Assembly (NCBI RefSeq): GCF_014268595.2
Contig: NZ_CP077091.1
Location: 3,684,001-3,748,000 of the forward strand
Source: Pseudomonas hamedanensis
GTDB taxonomy: Bacteria; Pseudomonadota; Gammaproteobacteria; Pseudomonadales; Pseudomonadaceae
Reading direction: 5' to 3'
DNA: 64,000 nucleotides
Shown: one piece after another, positions 8,415-18,386 of the stretch
How positions within the stretch are numbered: the stretch's first letter is position 1
How the letters are laid out: each line of letters starts with the position of its first letter
Notes under the pieces: model-generated
Databases searched by the model: none
Told to the model about the DNA's origin: nothing
The model's input: only the letters and a program-made list of their open reading frames with translations
Made by a program: the position numbers and the translations under genes

Positions 8415-9944
8415 ATGACGACTACGCCTAAACCTTTGGTCCTGATGATTCTCGACGGCTTCGGTCACAGCGACAGCCCCGAATCCAATGCCGTGTTTGC
8501 GGCGAAGAAGCCTGTCCTCGATCGCCTGTGGGCCACTGTTCCAAACGGCTTGATCTCGGGCAGCGGCATGGACGTCGGCTTGCCGGACGGCCAGATGGGC
8601 AACTCCGAAGTCGGCCACATGAACCTCGGCGCCGGGCGCGTGGTGTATCAGGATTTCACCCGTGTGACCAAAGCGATCCGCGACGGCGAGTTCTTTGAGA
8701 ACCCGACCATCTGCGCCGCTGTGGACAAAGCCGTGGCCGCCGGCAAAGCCGTGCACTTCATGGGCCTGCTCTCCGATGGCGGCGTGCACAGCCACCAGGA
8801 TCACCTGATCGCCATGGCCGAACTGGCCTTCAAGCGCGGCGCCGAAAAAATCTACCTGCACGCCTTCCTCGATGGCCGCGACACGCCGCCGAGAAGCGCC
8901 GCGTCGTCGATCGAACTGCTCGACGCAACGTTCCAGGCTTTGGGCAAAGGCCGGATCGCCAGCATCATCGGCCGTTACTTCGCCATGGACCGTGACAACC
9001 GCTGGGACCGCGTGGGCCAGGCGTACAACCTGATCGTCGACGGCAACGGCGAATTCAACGCCGCCACCGCGCAGGAAGGCCTTGAAGCCGCCTATGCCCG
9101 TGGCGAGAGCGACGAATTCGTCAAAGCCACCTCCATCGGCGAGCCGGTGAAAGTCGAAGACGGCGACGCCGTGGTGTTCATGAACTTCCGTGCCGACCGC
9201 GCCCGCGAGCTGACCCGCGTATTTGTCGAAGACGACTTTAAAGAGTTCGAACGCGCGCGCCAGCCGAAACTGGCCGGCTTCGTCATGCTGACCCAATACG
9301 CCGCCAGCATCCCCGCGCCATCGGCGTTCGCCGCTGGCAGTCTGGAAAACGTCCTCGGCGACTATCTGGCGAAAAACGGCAAAACTCAGCTGCGCATCGC
9401 TGAAACCGAGAAATATGCCCACGTGACATTCTTCTTCTCGGGCGGGCGCGAAGAACCGTTCCCGGGCGAAGAGCGCATCCTGATCCCGTCGCCAAAAGTC
9501 GCCACCTACGACCTGCAACCGGAAATGAGCGCCCCGGAAGTCACCGACCGGATCGTCGACGCCATCGAAAACCAGCGCTACGACGTGATCGTGGTCAACT
9601 ACGCCAACGGCGACATGGTCGGCCACAGCGGTGTGTTCGACGCGGCGGTAAAAGCCGTTGAATGCCTGGATACCTGCGTCGGTCGTATTGTTGAAGCGCT
9701 GGAAAAAGTCGGCGGCGAAGCATTGATCACCGCTGACCACGGCAACGTCGAGCAAATGGCCGACGAATCCACCGGCCAGGCGCACACCGCACACACCACC
9801 GAGCCGGTGCCGTTCATCTATGTCGGCAAGCGCGACCTGAAAGTGCGCGAAGGCGGCGTGCTGGCGGACGTGGCACCGACCATGCTGATGCTGCTGGGGC
9901 TGGAAAAACCGGCGGAGATGACCGGTACCTCGATCCTGGTCTGA
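8415..9944 (+). CDS. gpmI: 2,3-bisphosphoglycerate-independent phosphoglycerate mutase
   Basis: Glycolytic/gluconeogenic enzyme interconverting 3- and 2-phosphoglycerate through a phosphoserine intermediate with manganese. The 509-residue protein has the alkaline-phosphatase-fold metal motif [11 protein letters not shown] at the start, the catalytic serine in [15 protein letters not shown] (near residue 65), and the late metal ligands [14 protein letters not shown] and [15 protein letters not shown] at 8406 is in frame, but the ATG at 8415 gives the usual N-terminus [15 protein letters not shown]. It is divergent from the rhodanese gene. Confidence 0.97.
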   Translation: MTTTPKPLVLMILDGFGHSDSPESNAVFAAKKPVLDRLWATVPNGLISGSGMDVGLPDGQMGNSEVGHMNLGAGRVVYQDFTRVTKAIRDGEFFENPTICAAVDKAVAAGKAVHFMGLLSDGGVHSHQDHLIAMAELAFKRGAEKIYLHAFLDGRDTPPRSAASSIELLDATFQALGKGRIASIIGRYFAMDRDNRWDRVGQAYNLIVDGNGEFNAATAQEGLEAAYARGESDEFVKATSIGEPVKVEDGDAVVFMNFRADRARELTRVFVEDDFKEFERARQPKLAGFVMLTQYAASIPAPSAFAAGSLENVLGDYLAKNGKTQLRIAETEKYAHVTFFFSGGREEPFPGEERILIPSPKVATYDLQPEMSAPEVTDRIVDAIENQRYDVIVVNYANGDMVGHSGVFDAAVKAVECLDTCVGRIVEALEKVGGEALITADHGNVEQMADESTGQAHTAHTTEPVPFIYVGKRDLKVREGGVLADVAPTMLMLLGLEKPAEMTGTSILV

Positions 9945-9972
9945 CCGAATAGCCCAAACACCGCAAAACCCT

Positions 9973-10062
9973 TGTAGGAGTGAGCCTGCTCGCGATAGCC
10001 ATCTGACAGTCAACTACCCTGTTGAATGTGAGAAAGCCATCGCGAGCAGGCTCACTCCTACA
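9973..10062. repeat. inverted REP pair, GTAGGAGTGAGCCTGCTCGC type
   Basis: Two copies of a second REP family face each other between gpmI and the EnvC-like gene. The core differs from the REP at 2741 at several positions. The same type recurs at 20817. Confidence 0.85.
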
Positions 10063-10174
10063 TTGGTGTGCAGTGTTTTTCTGTCCAGTTATCACACAGC
10101 CCCAATTGGGCGTTTTTTTTGCAGCCTCGGGCGGGCATACTAGGCCGTCCCTTACCCTGGTGCCGCCCGCCCCT

Positions 10175-11461
10175 ATGCTTCGCGTCCTGATCGCCCTTGC
10201 TCTGACCTGCCTGCTCCAACCGGCCTTCGCTGACGAGCGCGCGCAAACCCAACAGCAACTGGACGCCACGCGTCAGGACATTGCCGAGTTGAAAAAACTC
10301 CTGGGCAAGCTCCAGGAAGAAAAGTCCGGCGTGCAGAAAGAGCTCAAGGGCACTGAAACCGAGATGGGCAAGCTGCAGAAGCAGGTCGACGCGCTGCAGA
10401 AAGAACTGCAGAAAAGCGAATCCGAGCTGCAGCGGCTCGATGCAGAGAAAAAAAAACTCCAGAGCGCGCGCACTGAACAGCAGCGACTGATCGCCATTCA
10501 GGCCCGGGCGGCCTATCAGAACGGTCGCCAGGAATACCTCAAGCTGCTGCTCAACCAGCAGAACCCCGAGAAGTTCGCCCGCACCCTGACCTATTACGAT
10601 TACCTGAGCCAGGCGCGCCTGGAGCAGTTAAAGAGTTTCAACGAAACCCTGCGCCAGTTGGCCAATGTCGAAAAAGACATCGGTTTGCAGCAGGCGCAAC
10701 TGCTGGTGCAGAAAAGAGACCTCGACACCCAACGCGAAGCACTCGAGAAAGTCCGCAAGGAGCGTCAGCAGGTCCTCGCCAAACTCAACGATGACGTGAA
10801 AGCCCGCGATCAGAAACTTGCCGCCCGCGAGCAGGATCAGGCAGACCTGTCTAAAGTCCTTAAAACTATTGAAGAAACCCTGGCCCGCCAGGCTCGTGAG
10901 GCAGAAGAAGCGCGGCAAAAAGCGCTGATCGCCCAGCAGGAAGCGGAAAAAAAGCGCTTGCGTGAGGCGCAGGCTGACACCAGCGACGCCCCACGCAAAC
11001 CCGTCAGATCAAGCCCCGGCGCACTGGTATCGAGCAGCGGCGAAACGTTTGGCGGGCCTTTTGCTGCAACCCGGGGAAAACTTCCGTGGCCGGTTGATGG
11101 TCGATTACTCGCACGCTTCGGTGAAAGCCGTGGCGACGATGCCCGGACCAAGTGGGATGGCGTGATGATCAGCGCTTCCGCCGGCAGTCAGGTGCATGCC
11201 GTACACGGCGGGCGCGTGGTGTTTGCCGACTGGCTGCGCGGTGCCGGGCTGCTGGTGATCCTTGATCACGGCAATGGTTTTCTGAGTCTTTACGGTCACA
11301 ACCAGACGCTGCTCAAGTCAGCGGGGGATGTGGTCAAAGCGGGCGAGTCGATTTCCACTGTCGGTAACAGTGGCGGTCAGGACACGCCCGCGCTGTATTT
11401 CGCAATTCGTCAGCAGGGTCACCCGAGTGATCCGGCGCAATGGTGTCGTGCGCAAGGATAA
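10175..11461 (+). CDS. EnvC-like murein hydrolase activator (M23/LytM domain)
   Basis: Periplasmic factor that in the known family activates amidases that split septal peptidoglycan. The 428-residue protein has a signal peptide (MLRVLIALALTCLLQPAFA), a long coiled coil from about residues 20-275 rich in K/E/Q heptads, and a C-terminal LytM/M23 domain. The LytM zinc ligands look degenerate (GESRGDDARTKWDGVMIS lacks the usual HxGxD), as expected for an activator rather than a hydrolase. The start at 10175 opens the signal peptide; the longer frame covers the REP. It is followed by the protease and deacetylase genes, a common cluster. Confidence 0.92.
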   Translation: MLRVLIALALTCLLQPAFADERAQTQQQLDATRQDIAELKKLLGKLQEEKSGVQKELKGTETEMGKLQKQVDALQKELQKSESELQRLDAEKKKLQSARTEQQRLIAIQARAAYQNGRQEYLKLLLNQQNPEKFARTLTYYDYLSQARLEQLKSFNETLRQLANVEKDIGLQQAQLLVQKRDLDTQREALEKVRKERQQVLAKLNDDVKARDQKLAAREQDQADLSKVLKTIEETLARQAREAEEARQKALIAQQEAEKKRLREAQADTSDAPRKPVRSSPGALVSSSGETFGGPFAATRGKLPWPVDGRLLARFGESRGDDARTKWDGVMISASAGSQVHAVHGGRVVFADWLRGAGLLVILDHGNGFLSLYGHNQTLLKSAGDVVKAGESISTVGNSGGQDTPALYFAIRQQGHPSDPAQWCRAQG

Positions 11462-11492
11462 GCACGTAACCTAATTCAGGAGTTCGTTCGAC

Positions 11493-12812
11493 ATGCTGCA
11501 TTTGTCCCGCCTTACCTCGCTGGCCCTGACGATCGCCCTGGTGATCGGCGCGCCTCTGGCGTTCGCCGCGCAACCGGCCCCGACCGTCGCTCCGGCAGGC
11601 ACTGCCGCGACCGCCAAGGCACCGTTGCCGCTGGAAGAGTTGCGCACCTTCGCCGAGGTCATGGACCGGATCAAAGCCGCGTACGTCGAACCAGTGGACG
11701 ACAAGACCCTGCTGGAAAACGCGATCAAGGGCATGCTCAGCAACCTCGACCCGCATTCGGCCTACCTCGGCCCGGAAGACTTCACCGAACTGCAGGAAAG
11801 CACCAGCGGTGAGTTCGGCGGCCTGGGCATCGAAGTCGGCGCCGAAGACGGCTTCATCAAAGTCGTCTCGCCGATCGATGACACGCCCGCGTCGAAGGCT
11901 GGCATTCAGGCTGGCGACTTCATCGTCAAGATCAACGGCCAGCCAACCCGCGGCCAGACCATGACCGAAGCCGTCGACAAGATGCGCGGCAAGATCGGCC
12001 AGAAAATCACTCTGACTCTGGTCCGCGACGGCGGCACGCCGTTCGACGTGACCCTGGCGCGCGCAGTGATTCAGGTGAAGAGCGTCAAGGCGCAACTGCT
12101 GGAATCGGGCTACGGCTACATCCGCATCACCCAGTTCCAGGTCAAGACCGGTGAAGAAGTCTCCAAAGCCCTGGCCAAGCTGCGCAAGGACAACGGCAAG
12201 AAGCTCAACGGCATCATCCTTGATCTGCGCAACAACCCCGGCGGCGTGCTGCAATCGGCGGTGGAAGTGGTCGACCACTTCATCACCAAGGGCTTGATCG
12301 TCTACACCAAAGGCCGGATCGCCAACTCCGAGTTGCGATTCTCGGCTACCGGCAAGGACGAAAGCGAAGCGGTGCCAATGGTCGTGCTGATCAACGGTGG
12401 CAGCGCCTCGGCCTCGGAAATCGTCGCCGGCGCCCTGCAGGATCAGAAACGCGCCGTGGTCATGGGCACCACCAGTTTCGGCAAGGGCTCGGTGCAAACC
12501 GTATTGCCGCTGAACAACGACCGCGCGCTGAAGATCACCACCGCGCTGTACTTCACACCGAACGGCCGCTCGATTCAGGCCCAAGGCATCGTCCCGGACA
12601 TCGAAGTGCGCCGCGCGAAGATCACCAACGAAGCCGACAGCGAATACTTCAAGGAAGCCGATCTGCAAGGTCACTTGGGCAACGGCAACGGCGGCGCCGA
12701 CAAACCTTCCGGCTCCGCAGGCAAGGCCAAAGCCATGCCGCAGGATGACGATTACCAGTTGGCCCAGGCCCTGAGCCTGCTCAAAGGGCTGAGCATTACC
12801 TCCGGCCGCTGA
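11493..12812 (+). CDS. C-terminal processing peptidase, S41 family
   Basis: Periplasmic tail-specific serine protease. The 439-residue protein has a signal peptide (residues 1-24, ending AFAA), a PDZ domain around residues 95-180 (GEFGGLGIEVG, IDDTPASKAGIQAGD), and the S41 core with the catalytic Ser in NGGSASASEIVAGAL (near residue 309) and the general-base Lys in GTTSFGKGSVQT. It lies 31 bases after the EnvC-like gene, and homologous proteases often process envelope or cell-wall enzymes. The distal linker is rich in Gly, Asn and Ala. Exact subfamily (CtpA or CtpB) not settled. Confidence 0.95.
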   Translation: MLHLSRLTSLALTIALVIGAPLAFAAQPAPTVAPAGTAATAKAPLPLEELRTFAEVMDRIKAAYVEPVDDKTLLENAIKGMLSNLDPHSAYLGPEDFTELQESTSGEFGGLGIEVGAEDGFIKVVSPIDDTPASKAGIQAGDFIVKINGQPTRGQTMTEAVDKMRGKIGQKITLTLVRDGGTPFDVTLARAVIQVKSVKAQLLESGYGYIRITQFQVKTGEEVSKALAKLRKDNGKKLNGIILDLRNNPGGVLQSAVEVVDHFITKGLIVYTKGRIANSELRFSATGKDESEAVPMVVLINGGSASASEIVAGALQDQKRAVVMGTTSFGKGSVQTVLPLNNDRALKITTALYFTPNGRSIQAQGIVPDIEVRRAKITNEADSEYFKEADLQGHLGNGNGGADKPSGSAGKAKAMPQDDDYQLAQALSLLKGLSITSGR

Positions 12813-12814
12813 GG

Positions 12815-13591
12815 ATGTTGCTGCGCTTTCTCGGCGTCCTGTTGTGCTGTCTGGCGGGTGCTGCGCATGCAGAGCCCACCAGTCCAGCGCCGCACAAGGC
12901 CTATCTGACATTGATCATCGACGATCTGGGGCAGAATCTGCCCCGGGATCGCCGTGTACTCGCCCTGCCCGGCCCGGTGACGGCAGCGATCATGCCCGAC
13001 ACCCCTCACGCCACCGAGTTTGCCCGCGAAGCCCATCGCGCCGGCAAGATCGTCATCCTGCACATGCCCATGGACCCGGCCACCGGCCCCTATGCCTGGC
13101 ATCCTGAACTGCCCATCGAAGAACTGCAGAAACGCCTGAACGCCGCGTTTGAAAAAGTACCGTTCACCGCCGGTATAAACAACCACATGGGCAGCCGCAT
13201 GACCGCACAGCCAGCGGCAATGGCGTGGCTGATGGGTGAGTTGCAGCGACGACACAAGTTCTTTGTCGACAGCCGCACCAGCGCGCAGACCGTCGCCGCT
13301 CAGCAAGCGCAAAAAATCGATCTGGCCAGCGTTTCGCGGGATGTTTTTCTGGATGACGAGCGTACCGAAGCGGCGATTACCAATCAGCTTCAGACCGCGA
13401 TCGCATTGGCGCACAAGCAGGGTTCAGCAGTCATGATCGGCCATCCGTATCCGCAGACCCTGGCAGTGCTGGAACGCGAACTGCCGAAGCTGAAGGCGCA
13501 GGGCATCGACTGGATCGATGTCAGGCAAATGATCAGCGTGCGCAGCAATCGCGCCATGGCGGGTCATGGCAAGGGCGGCGTGTATCGGTAA
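12815..13591 (+). CDS. divergent polysaccharide deacetylase family protein (YibQ/DUF610)
   Basis: A secreted protein of 258 residues with a signal peptide (MLLRFLGVLLCCLAGAAHA) and a NodB-like fold. The strands LTLIIDDLGQN, VILHMPMDP and GINNHMGSRMT carry the Asp and His residues seen in this divergent deacetylase group. The physiological substrate is not established. The gene starts two bases after the peptidase stop, so envC-like, ctp and this gene form one operon, consistent with a cell-wall role. Confidence 0.93.
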   Translation: MLLRFLGVLLCCLAGAAHAEPTSPAPHKAYLTLIIDDLGQNLPRDRRVLALPGPVTAAIMPDTPHATEFAREAHRAGKIVILHMPMDPATGPYAWHPELPIEELQKRLNAAFEKVPFTAGINNHMGSRMTAQPAAMAWLMGELQRRHKFFVDSRTSAQTVAAQQAQKIDLASVSRDVFLDDERTEAAITNQLQTAIALAHKQGSAVMIGHPYPQTLAVLERELPKLKAQGIDWIDVRQMISVRSNRAMAGHGKGGVYR

Positions 13592-13709
13592 TACGCTGTC
13601 ACGCGTGAACATACATAGTTACCGCCATGGGCCTTGCCCGCATCCGGATAGTGAGACCTGCAAAAGGTCGCGACTCCCCCGAGTCGCATTCAACTATCGA
13701 GGATTGACC

Positions 13710-15023
13710 ATGAGCACGCATGACAAGACGGCCGTCTCGGCCGAGCAAATGAAAACCATCCGTTACGACAACCTGCTGATCAATTTCACAACGGAACTTC
13801 TGCGCATCTGGGACACCACCGGTTCGCGAGCAAAACCAGCAGCCTTTTGGCGCCCAACGCCCCCAGCCGATGTGCTTCCCGGCTTCTTTTCGTTGGGCGA
13901 CGTTGTGATCGATGAGCACAAAAACATTAGCGGCAGACACGTGGTAGCCGTGGTTTGCGAGGACGAAGCAGCCCGTACAGATCCGGCCAAAGGCAAAGCA
14001 CTGGCTCGGCCTGATGATTACGAGCTTATCTGGAAGGATTCAGGCTCCGGATCGAAGAAAGACGGGGCCATCTGGCGCCCTGTTCCTCCCGAGGGTTACG
14101 TGGCGCTGGGATCGGTATGCTCCGACGGCCACGACAAACCTTCATTCAACGCGATACGTTGTGTGCGCGCCGATCTGGTTATCGCTTCAGCCTCCGGCGA
14201 ACCGCTGTGGTCCGACAAAGGCAGCGGAGCTCGACAAAGCATTTGCGCCTGGGGCGCCATACCGCCAGTGCCCTCTGCGGATGAAATCCACTTGGCGCCA
14301 GGTACGTTTCTTGGCTTCAACGGTTACTCCAGACCGGCTCATTTTCTCGCCTACTCGTTGCGCTTCAGGATGCCGGTCGAGGACCGCCCTTTACCTCCCG
14401 CACCGGTACTTGAGGGTGTAACACCACCTTCTGTGCAAAAACCAGAACAACCGACCGGTTGCGTCCGACTGCCGTGGTTCACGGTAAAGGATCCGCAGCT
14501 CTCGCCACCCGAACAACTGCGTAACTCGCCCTTCTACGACTTGCAGCGCACGGATCATTATCAGCTCGTCGGCCATAGTCATAACCGCACAAACGCCACC
14601 ACCACGTCCCGCTGGACCGTCGCGCGCAGCCAGCGCTCAGGCAGCTTACTAGCGTTCAGCGAACTCACCTCGATCGAGTTCGATGCGCAATGGCAAAACC
14701 AGGCTGCACAGCCATTCCAGTTCAAAGCGCGATTAAATGGTGGGTTCACCCGCAGCGACACCCACTCGAACCAATGGCACGACACCGGGCGCCTCGAGGT
14801 CGCCGCCATCGTCCCCAGAAACAGCGCATTAGCAGTCTATGTGTTGCAAAGTGACTACACGCTGCTGCGCGCGGACGGAAGTCGCGTTACCAGCGACATC
14901 AGTCACACCGACTGCAGCAGCCTGCATTTCAGTGAATACACGCCACCGGAACCGACGGTGACAGGCTCCGCCGCCGAGCCAGCGCTCGCACAAGCGCCAG
15001 CCGCTACAGATAGCGCCCCATGA
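13710..15023 (+). CDS. Vps62-related protein
   Basis: A 437-residue protein with no signal peptide. The N-terminal 250 residues are of the Vps62/DUF946 type, with repeated blocks ending in WRP(T/V)PP and a following Y/F-x-x-LG (FWRPTPPADVLPGFFSLGDV; IWRPVPPEGYVALGSVC; WGAIPPVPSADE). The C-terminal 180 residues contain a separate beta-rich region (DLQRTDHYQLVGHSHNRT). The start at 13710 has GAGG nine bases upstream. It overlaps the convergent solute-binding protein gene by 20 bases at the 3' end. No function is known; a surface or toxin-like role is only conjecture. Confidence 0.78.
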   Translation: MSTHDKTAVSAEQMKTIRYDNLLINFTTELLRIWDTTGSRAKPAAFWRPTPPADVLPGFFSLGDVVIDEHKNISGRHVVAVVCEDEAARTDPAKGKALARPDDYELIWKDSGSGSKKDGAIWRPVPPEGYVALGSVCSDGHDKPSFNAIRCVRADLVIASASGEPLWSDKGSGARQSICAWGAIPPVPSADEIHLAPGTFLGFNGYSRPAHFLAYSLRFRMPVEDRPLPPAPVLEGVTPPSVQKPEQPTGCVRLPWFTVKDPQLSPPEQLRNSPFYDLQRTDHYQLVGHSHNRTNATTTSRWTVARSQRSGSLLAFSELTSIEFDAQWQNQAAQPFQFKARLNGGFTRSDTHSNQWHDTGRLEVAAIVPRNSALAVYVLQSDYTLLRADGSRVTSDISHTDCSSLHFSEYTPPEPTVTGSAAEPALAQAPAATDSAP

Positions 15024-15759
15024 TTTCATCGACCACGCCTTCTTTGCGCAGTTGATCCAGCGCGGTCTGAAGCTTGTTCACGACTTCGTCGGAAACCTCC
15101 TTGTTCAGCGCCAGATACAACTCGGCGCTGTTAAAGCGCAGCACGGTCTTCAGACCGGTCACGCCATCCTGCCGTGCCAGATAACGCCCGGCAGGATCGC
15201 CGGTGGCCCACAGATCAATCTGACCGTTGACCAGTTTCTTCGCGTTGTCCTGATCGCGCAGCACCACCACAGGCTTGAGGCCCTGCTTGGTCAGGGTCTC
15301 GGCAATCGCATCGCCCTTGTAGGCGCCGATCTTGTATTGGCGGGCGTCATTGAGGGTTTGGAGGGTGATCTTGCTGTCGGCCCTGGCTAACAGGATCCAG
15401 TCGTCGGGGCCGATCGGGCCAACCCATTTGAAGCGGTTTTCCCGATCGGGCAAACGCGCCATTACAAAGGCGCCGTACCCTGGATTTTCCAGCGCAAGCT
15501 TGTAGACACGCTCCCAAGGGAAACGCAGGGTCAGGCTGTACGTGAGGCCGGCGCGCTGGAACATTTCGCGGACAATGTCGGTGGCGATGCCGTTGATGTT
15601 CTCGCCCTGGGCGAAATTCTTGCCGTTCTTCGCCATGTTGTACGGCGGGAAGTTTTCGGTGAGCAGCACCAGATCGGTGGCGGGACCGGTTTCGGCCCGA
15701 GCGGTGTTGAACAACAACACCGAGGCACTGGCAAGCACAAGAAGCAGGTGTTTGATCAT
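15004..15759 (-). CDS. periplasmic solute-binding protein (SBP_bac_3 type)
   Basis: A 251-residue protein with a signal peptide (residues 1-22, ending ARA) and the amino-acid-binding bilobed fold: LVLLTENFPPYNM at the start, DIVREMFQRAGLTYSL, and RLPDRENRFKWVGPIG in the hinge region. No transporter genes adjoin it, so it may be an orphan receptor or serve a distant transporter. Proteins of this group are common in Pseudomonas and many lack an assigned ligand. Confidence 0.88.
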   Translation of the reverse strand: MIKHLLLVLASASVLLFNTARAETGPATDLVLLTENFPPYNMAKNGKNFAQGENINGIATDIVREMFQRAGLTYSLTLRFPWERVYKLALENPGYGAFVMARLPDRENRFKWVGPIGPDDWILLARADSKITLQTLNDARQYKIGAYKGDAIAETLTKQGLKPVVVLRDQDNAKKLVNGQIDLWATGDPAGRYLARQDGVTGLKTVLRFNSAELYLALNKEVSDEVVNKLQTALDQLRKEGVVDEIMGRYL

Positions 15760-16046
15760 GTCGGGCTACCGGAATCCATGGCGTGCCCAAGAGTGCCTTG
15801 GGTGCGCCATGGTGTCCACTGGCCGGCACGAAATCAATGCACTTCGGTCCAGTCGGGAGCGGCGGCAAGACATCGCCACGGTGGACATTTTTTAACTACC
15901 CCGACAATAAAAAACAGTTGAAAGCCTTTTCAAAAAAACACTTGCCTTACATTTCGCTACAGCACAAACAACACCACAACGGAGAATTCAAATTAGAGTT
16001 ATTAAAACCAGACTTCATTATTTCAACCTTCGACCAAGGACCGGTC
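15760..16046. other. intergenic region between divergent genes
   Basis: About 290 bases between the solute-binding protein and the serine protease. The right half (15890-16046) is AT-rich and carries the probable promoter and ribosome site of the protease gene. No RNA gene or clear hairpin was seen. Confidence 0.4.
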
Positions 16047-17534
16047 ATGAATTACAAATCAAAAGTGGCAGCAACACTTGCCTTCCTGACAACCACCTTC
16101 GCTGTGGCGTCTTGTTCATATGCTGTCCCGGCACCCGCGGAGCCGGTTCTTTTGCATAATGCTCTTGGCCAGAACAATCACTTGAACGGTATCGGGCAGA
16201 TCATCAAAGGAGACCGCCGCTATTGCACGGCTTTTCTCATCGACAACCGCGACGCTGACAATAATACAGACGCTCCGGCGTATATCCTGACCAACGGACA
16301 TTGCGCATCAATCCGGATTGGAACAGTCGCGGATATGACCTATCAGGGCCAGGTGCAATTTAATTATTTTCAAGACACGCTGCTGGAGGCCAAGCGTTAC
16401 GACATCCAAAAGATCAACTGGGCCAGCCTGGCTGGCACCGATGTAGCGATCATGGAATTGAACAGTTCGCTACAAGCGGTGATCGCCGACGGCATCAACC
16501 CCCTCAAGGTGGCACGCAAAGCGCCCGACGAACTCACCCAAGTCAGGGTCATCGGCGCGCCCGCAAGCGCGCCAGGCCTCAGGCTCTCGTCCTGCACCCA
16601 AGAGCCAGCAGACACCACGCTCATCAAATATCTGACCGTTCATACCGATTACCAGAAGCAGGATTGCAAAGGCATCGAACCGGGGTCATCCGGTTCCCCG
16701 GTCATTGATATCGCTACAGGGGAAGTCACCGGTGTCATGTCGGGAACCACTTACGCAATCACAGCGAGCGACCTGTGCTTCTGGCATGGACTTTGTGCAA
16801 AGCCTGATCGTCAATCCGTTTTGCCTGATCAGGCCAGCCAGAGTTTCCCGATCGATTATTTGATGTCTTGTTTTTCTGACGGCCGCTTCAACATGAATGC
16901 GCCCGCCTGCTCGCTGAAGCCTGACTTCAATTTCAGAGCCAGAACCGACGCAGACGTGACACTTTATAAAGCACCTCAGAAAGAACATGAAAAGAGGCCA
17001 GACTGGGACGTCAGGTTTTCAATGAGCACTGACTTCTTTCGATTCAAAACTGTGCGCGACGCACATGCCTGTTACTTGCCAGAACATTACAGCAACCCGA
17101 TCGATATCAGCACCGGCCTTGTTGATGCACCTATCGGCAGTGAGGCGGGCTTATATTATCTGTGCCTGGTGGGTGTCGACTCAGTTGATCAACAACTCAT
17201 CGAGGGAAACTTACGCAACACACAAGTCCTGCCGGCACGCCTAGTCAATCCAGGCGGGATTTCACTGCCTGAACCAGCGCCTCACCTCAAGCACGGCAGT
17301 GACGAGCTGTTGATCGAATATCGTCAGAACACGGATCGTAATATCTGGACTCAGGTATACGTTGGGGCGGTCGACTCAACAGACTGCGCCGGCATCGATT
17401 CGAGAAGCTACACCAAGATAGGCGACAGCTTCCTGATACCCAACGAAGCCCTGCCGTTGACGCTGTGCAGCTACACCATGGATCGCGACTTCAATACGTC
17501 GGCGGTGCGCACCGAGATATTGCAAAAACCTTGA
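16047..17534 (+). CDS. secreted trypsin-like serine protease
   Basis: A 495-residue protein with a signal peptide (residues 1-24, cleaved near SCSYA) and a chymotrypsin-fold domain. The triad is visible: His in ILTNGHCAS (near residue 91), Asp in GTDVAIMELNS (near residue 132) and Ser in EPGSSGSPVID (near residue 216). The remaining C-terminal 200 residues contain paired Cys and no recognised domain. AAGGA lies six bases before the ATG at 16047; the frame is open further but unlikely to be translated. GC content is lower than in neighbouring genes, which may indicate later acquisition. Confidence 0.85.
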   Translation: MNYKSKVAATLAFLTTTFAVASCSYAVPAPAEPVLLHNALGQNNHLNGIGQIIKGDRRYCTAFLIDNRDADNNTDAPAYILTNGHCASIRIGTVADMTYQGQVQFNYFQDTLLEAKRYDIQKINWASLAGTDVAIMELNSSLQAVIADGINPLKVARKAPDELTQVRVIGAPASAPGLRLSSCTQEPADTTLIKYLTVHTDYQKQDCKGIEPGSSGSPVIDIATGEVTGVMSGTTYAITASDLCFWHGLCAKPDRQSVLPDQASQSFPIDYLMSCFSDGRFNMNAPACSLKPDFNFRARTDADVTLYKAPQKEHEKRPDWDVRFSMSTDFFRFKTVRDAHACYLPEHYSNPIDISTGLVDAPIGSEAGLYYLCLVGVDSVDQQLIEGNLRNTQVLPARLVNPGGISLPEPAPHLKHGSDELLIEYRQNTDRNIWTQVYVGAVDSTDCAGIDSRSYTKIGDSFLIPNEALPLTLCSYTMDRDFNTSAVRTEILQKP

Positions 17535-17549
17535 CCCGTCGGGCTGCAA

Positions 17550-17586
17550 GCCGGGCGGAGAGTAACCCGTATGGGTCCCGCCCGGC
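17550..17586. terminator. hairpin between convergent protease and hisF genes
   Basis: A perfect nine-base stem GCCGGGCGG / CCGCCCGGC encloses a second, shorter palindrome (ACCCGTATGGGT). It sits between the two converging stops. There is no strong T run on either side, so termination is inferred from position and stem strength. Confidence 0.5.
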
Positions 17587-17606
17587 AGCATGCAGACTCA
17601 ACCTGA

Positions 17607-18377
17607 TCAGCGCATGACGATGCCGCGCTTGGCCATGTACGCCTTGGCTTCCTGCACGGTGTATTCGCCGAAGTGGAAAATACTCGCCGCCAGCACCGCG
17701 CTGGCATGGCCTTCGAGAATGCCGTCAGCCAGGTGCTGAAGGTTGCCGACACCACCGGACGCGATCACCGGGATGCCCAGCGCATCGCTGATGGCGCGGG
17801 TCACGCCGAGGTCGAAGCCATTCTTCATGCCGTCCTGATCCATGCTGGTCAGCAGGATCTCGCCAGCGCCCAGGCCTTCCATTTTTTTTGCCCACTCGAC
17901 CGCGTCAAGGCCGGTTGGCTTGCGCCCGCCATGGGTGAAGATTTCCCAGCGCGGGGTTTCGCCGGGGCCGGAGACTTTCTTGGCGTCGATGGCAACGACG
18001 ATGCACTGCGAGCCGAAATGCTGCGCCGCTTCGCCAACGAATTCCGGGTTGAACACGGCGGCGGTATTGATCGACACCTTGTCCGCGCCGGCATTGAGCA
18101 GGTTGCGGATGTCCTGCACGGTACGCACGCCACCGCCGACGGTCAGCGGAATGAACACCTGGCTGGCCATGCGCTCGACGGTATGCAGCGTGGTGTCACG
18201 CCCATCGACGCTGGCGGTGATGTCGAGAAAGGTAATCTCGTCAGCGCCCTGCTCGTCATAACGACGGGCGATTTCCACCGGGTCACCGGCATCGCGGATG
18301 TTTTCGAACTTCACACCTTTGACGACCCGGCCGTTGTCCACGTCCAGGCAAGGGATGATGCGTTTGGCCAGCGCCAT
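17607..18377 (-). CDS. hisF: imidazole glycerol phosphate synthase cyclase subunit HisF
   Basis: Makes imidazole glycerol phosphate and AICAR from PRFAR using ammonia passed from HisH. The 256-residue TIM barrel begins [21 protein letters not shown] and keeps the catalytic Asp residues (near residues 11 and 130) and the phosphate-binding loops VGGGVRTV and ASGGVGNL. The length is normal. It is the last histidine gene here, ten bases after hisA. Confidence 0.98.
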   Translation of the reverse strand: MALAKRIIPCLDVDNGRVVKGVKFENIRDAGDPVEIARRYDEQGADEITFLDITASVDGRDTTLHTVERMASQVFIPLTVGGGVRTVQDIRNLLNAGADKVSINTAAVFNPEFVGEAAQHFGSQCIVVAIDAKKVSGPGETPRWEIFTHGGRKPTGLDAVEWAKKMEGLGAGEILLTSMDQDGMKNGFDLGVTRAISDALGIPVIASGGVGNLQHLADGILEGHASAVLAASIFHFGEYTVQEAKAYMAKRGIVMR

Positions 18378-18386
18378 GGTCAGTCC

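Noticed and set aside
8358..10013. Open frame of 551 codons antisense to gpmI
   Set aside because: It mirrors the gpmI codon pattern, has no recognisable domain and no ribosome site. Long antisense frames are common in high-GC genes.
11334..12911. Open frame of 525 codons antisense to the C-terminal peptidase
   Set aside because: A shadow of the peptidase coding sequence; composition is low-complexity (many Gly, Ala, His, Val, Asp) and no domain is seen.
13566..13709. Longer start for the Vps62-like gene
   Set aside because: It would overlap the deacetylase gene; the ATG at 13710 has a ribosome site and a typical start.
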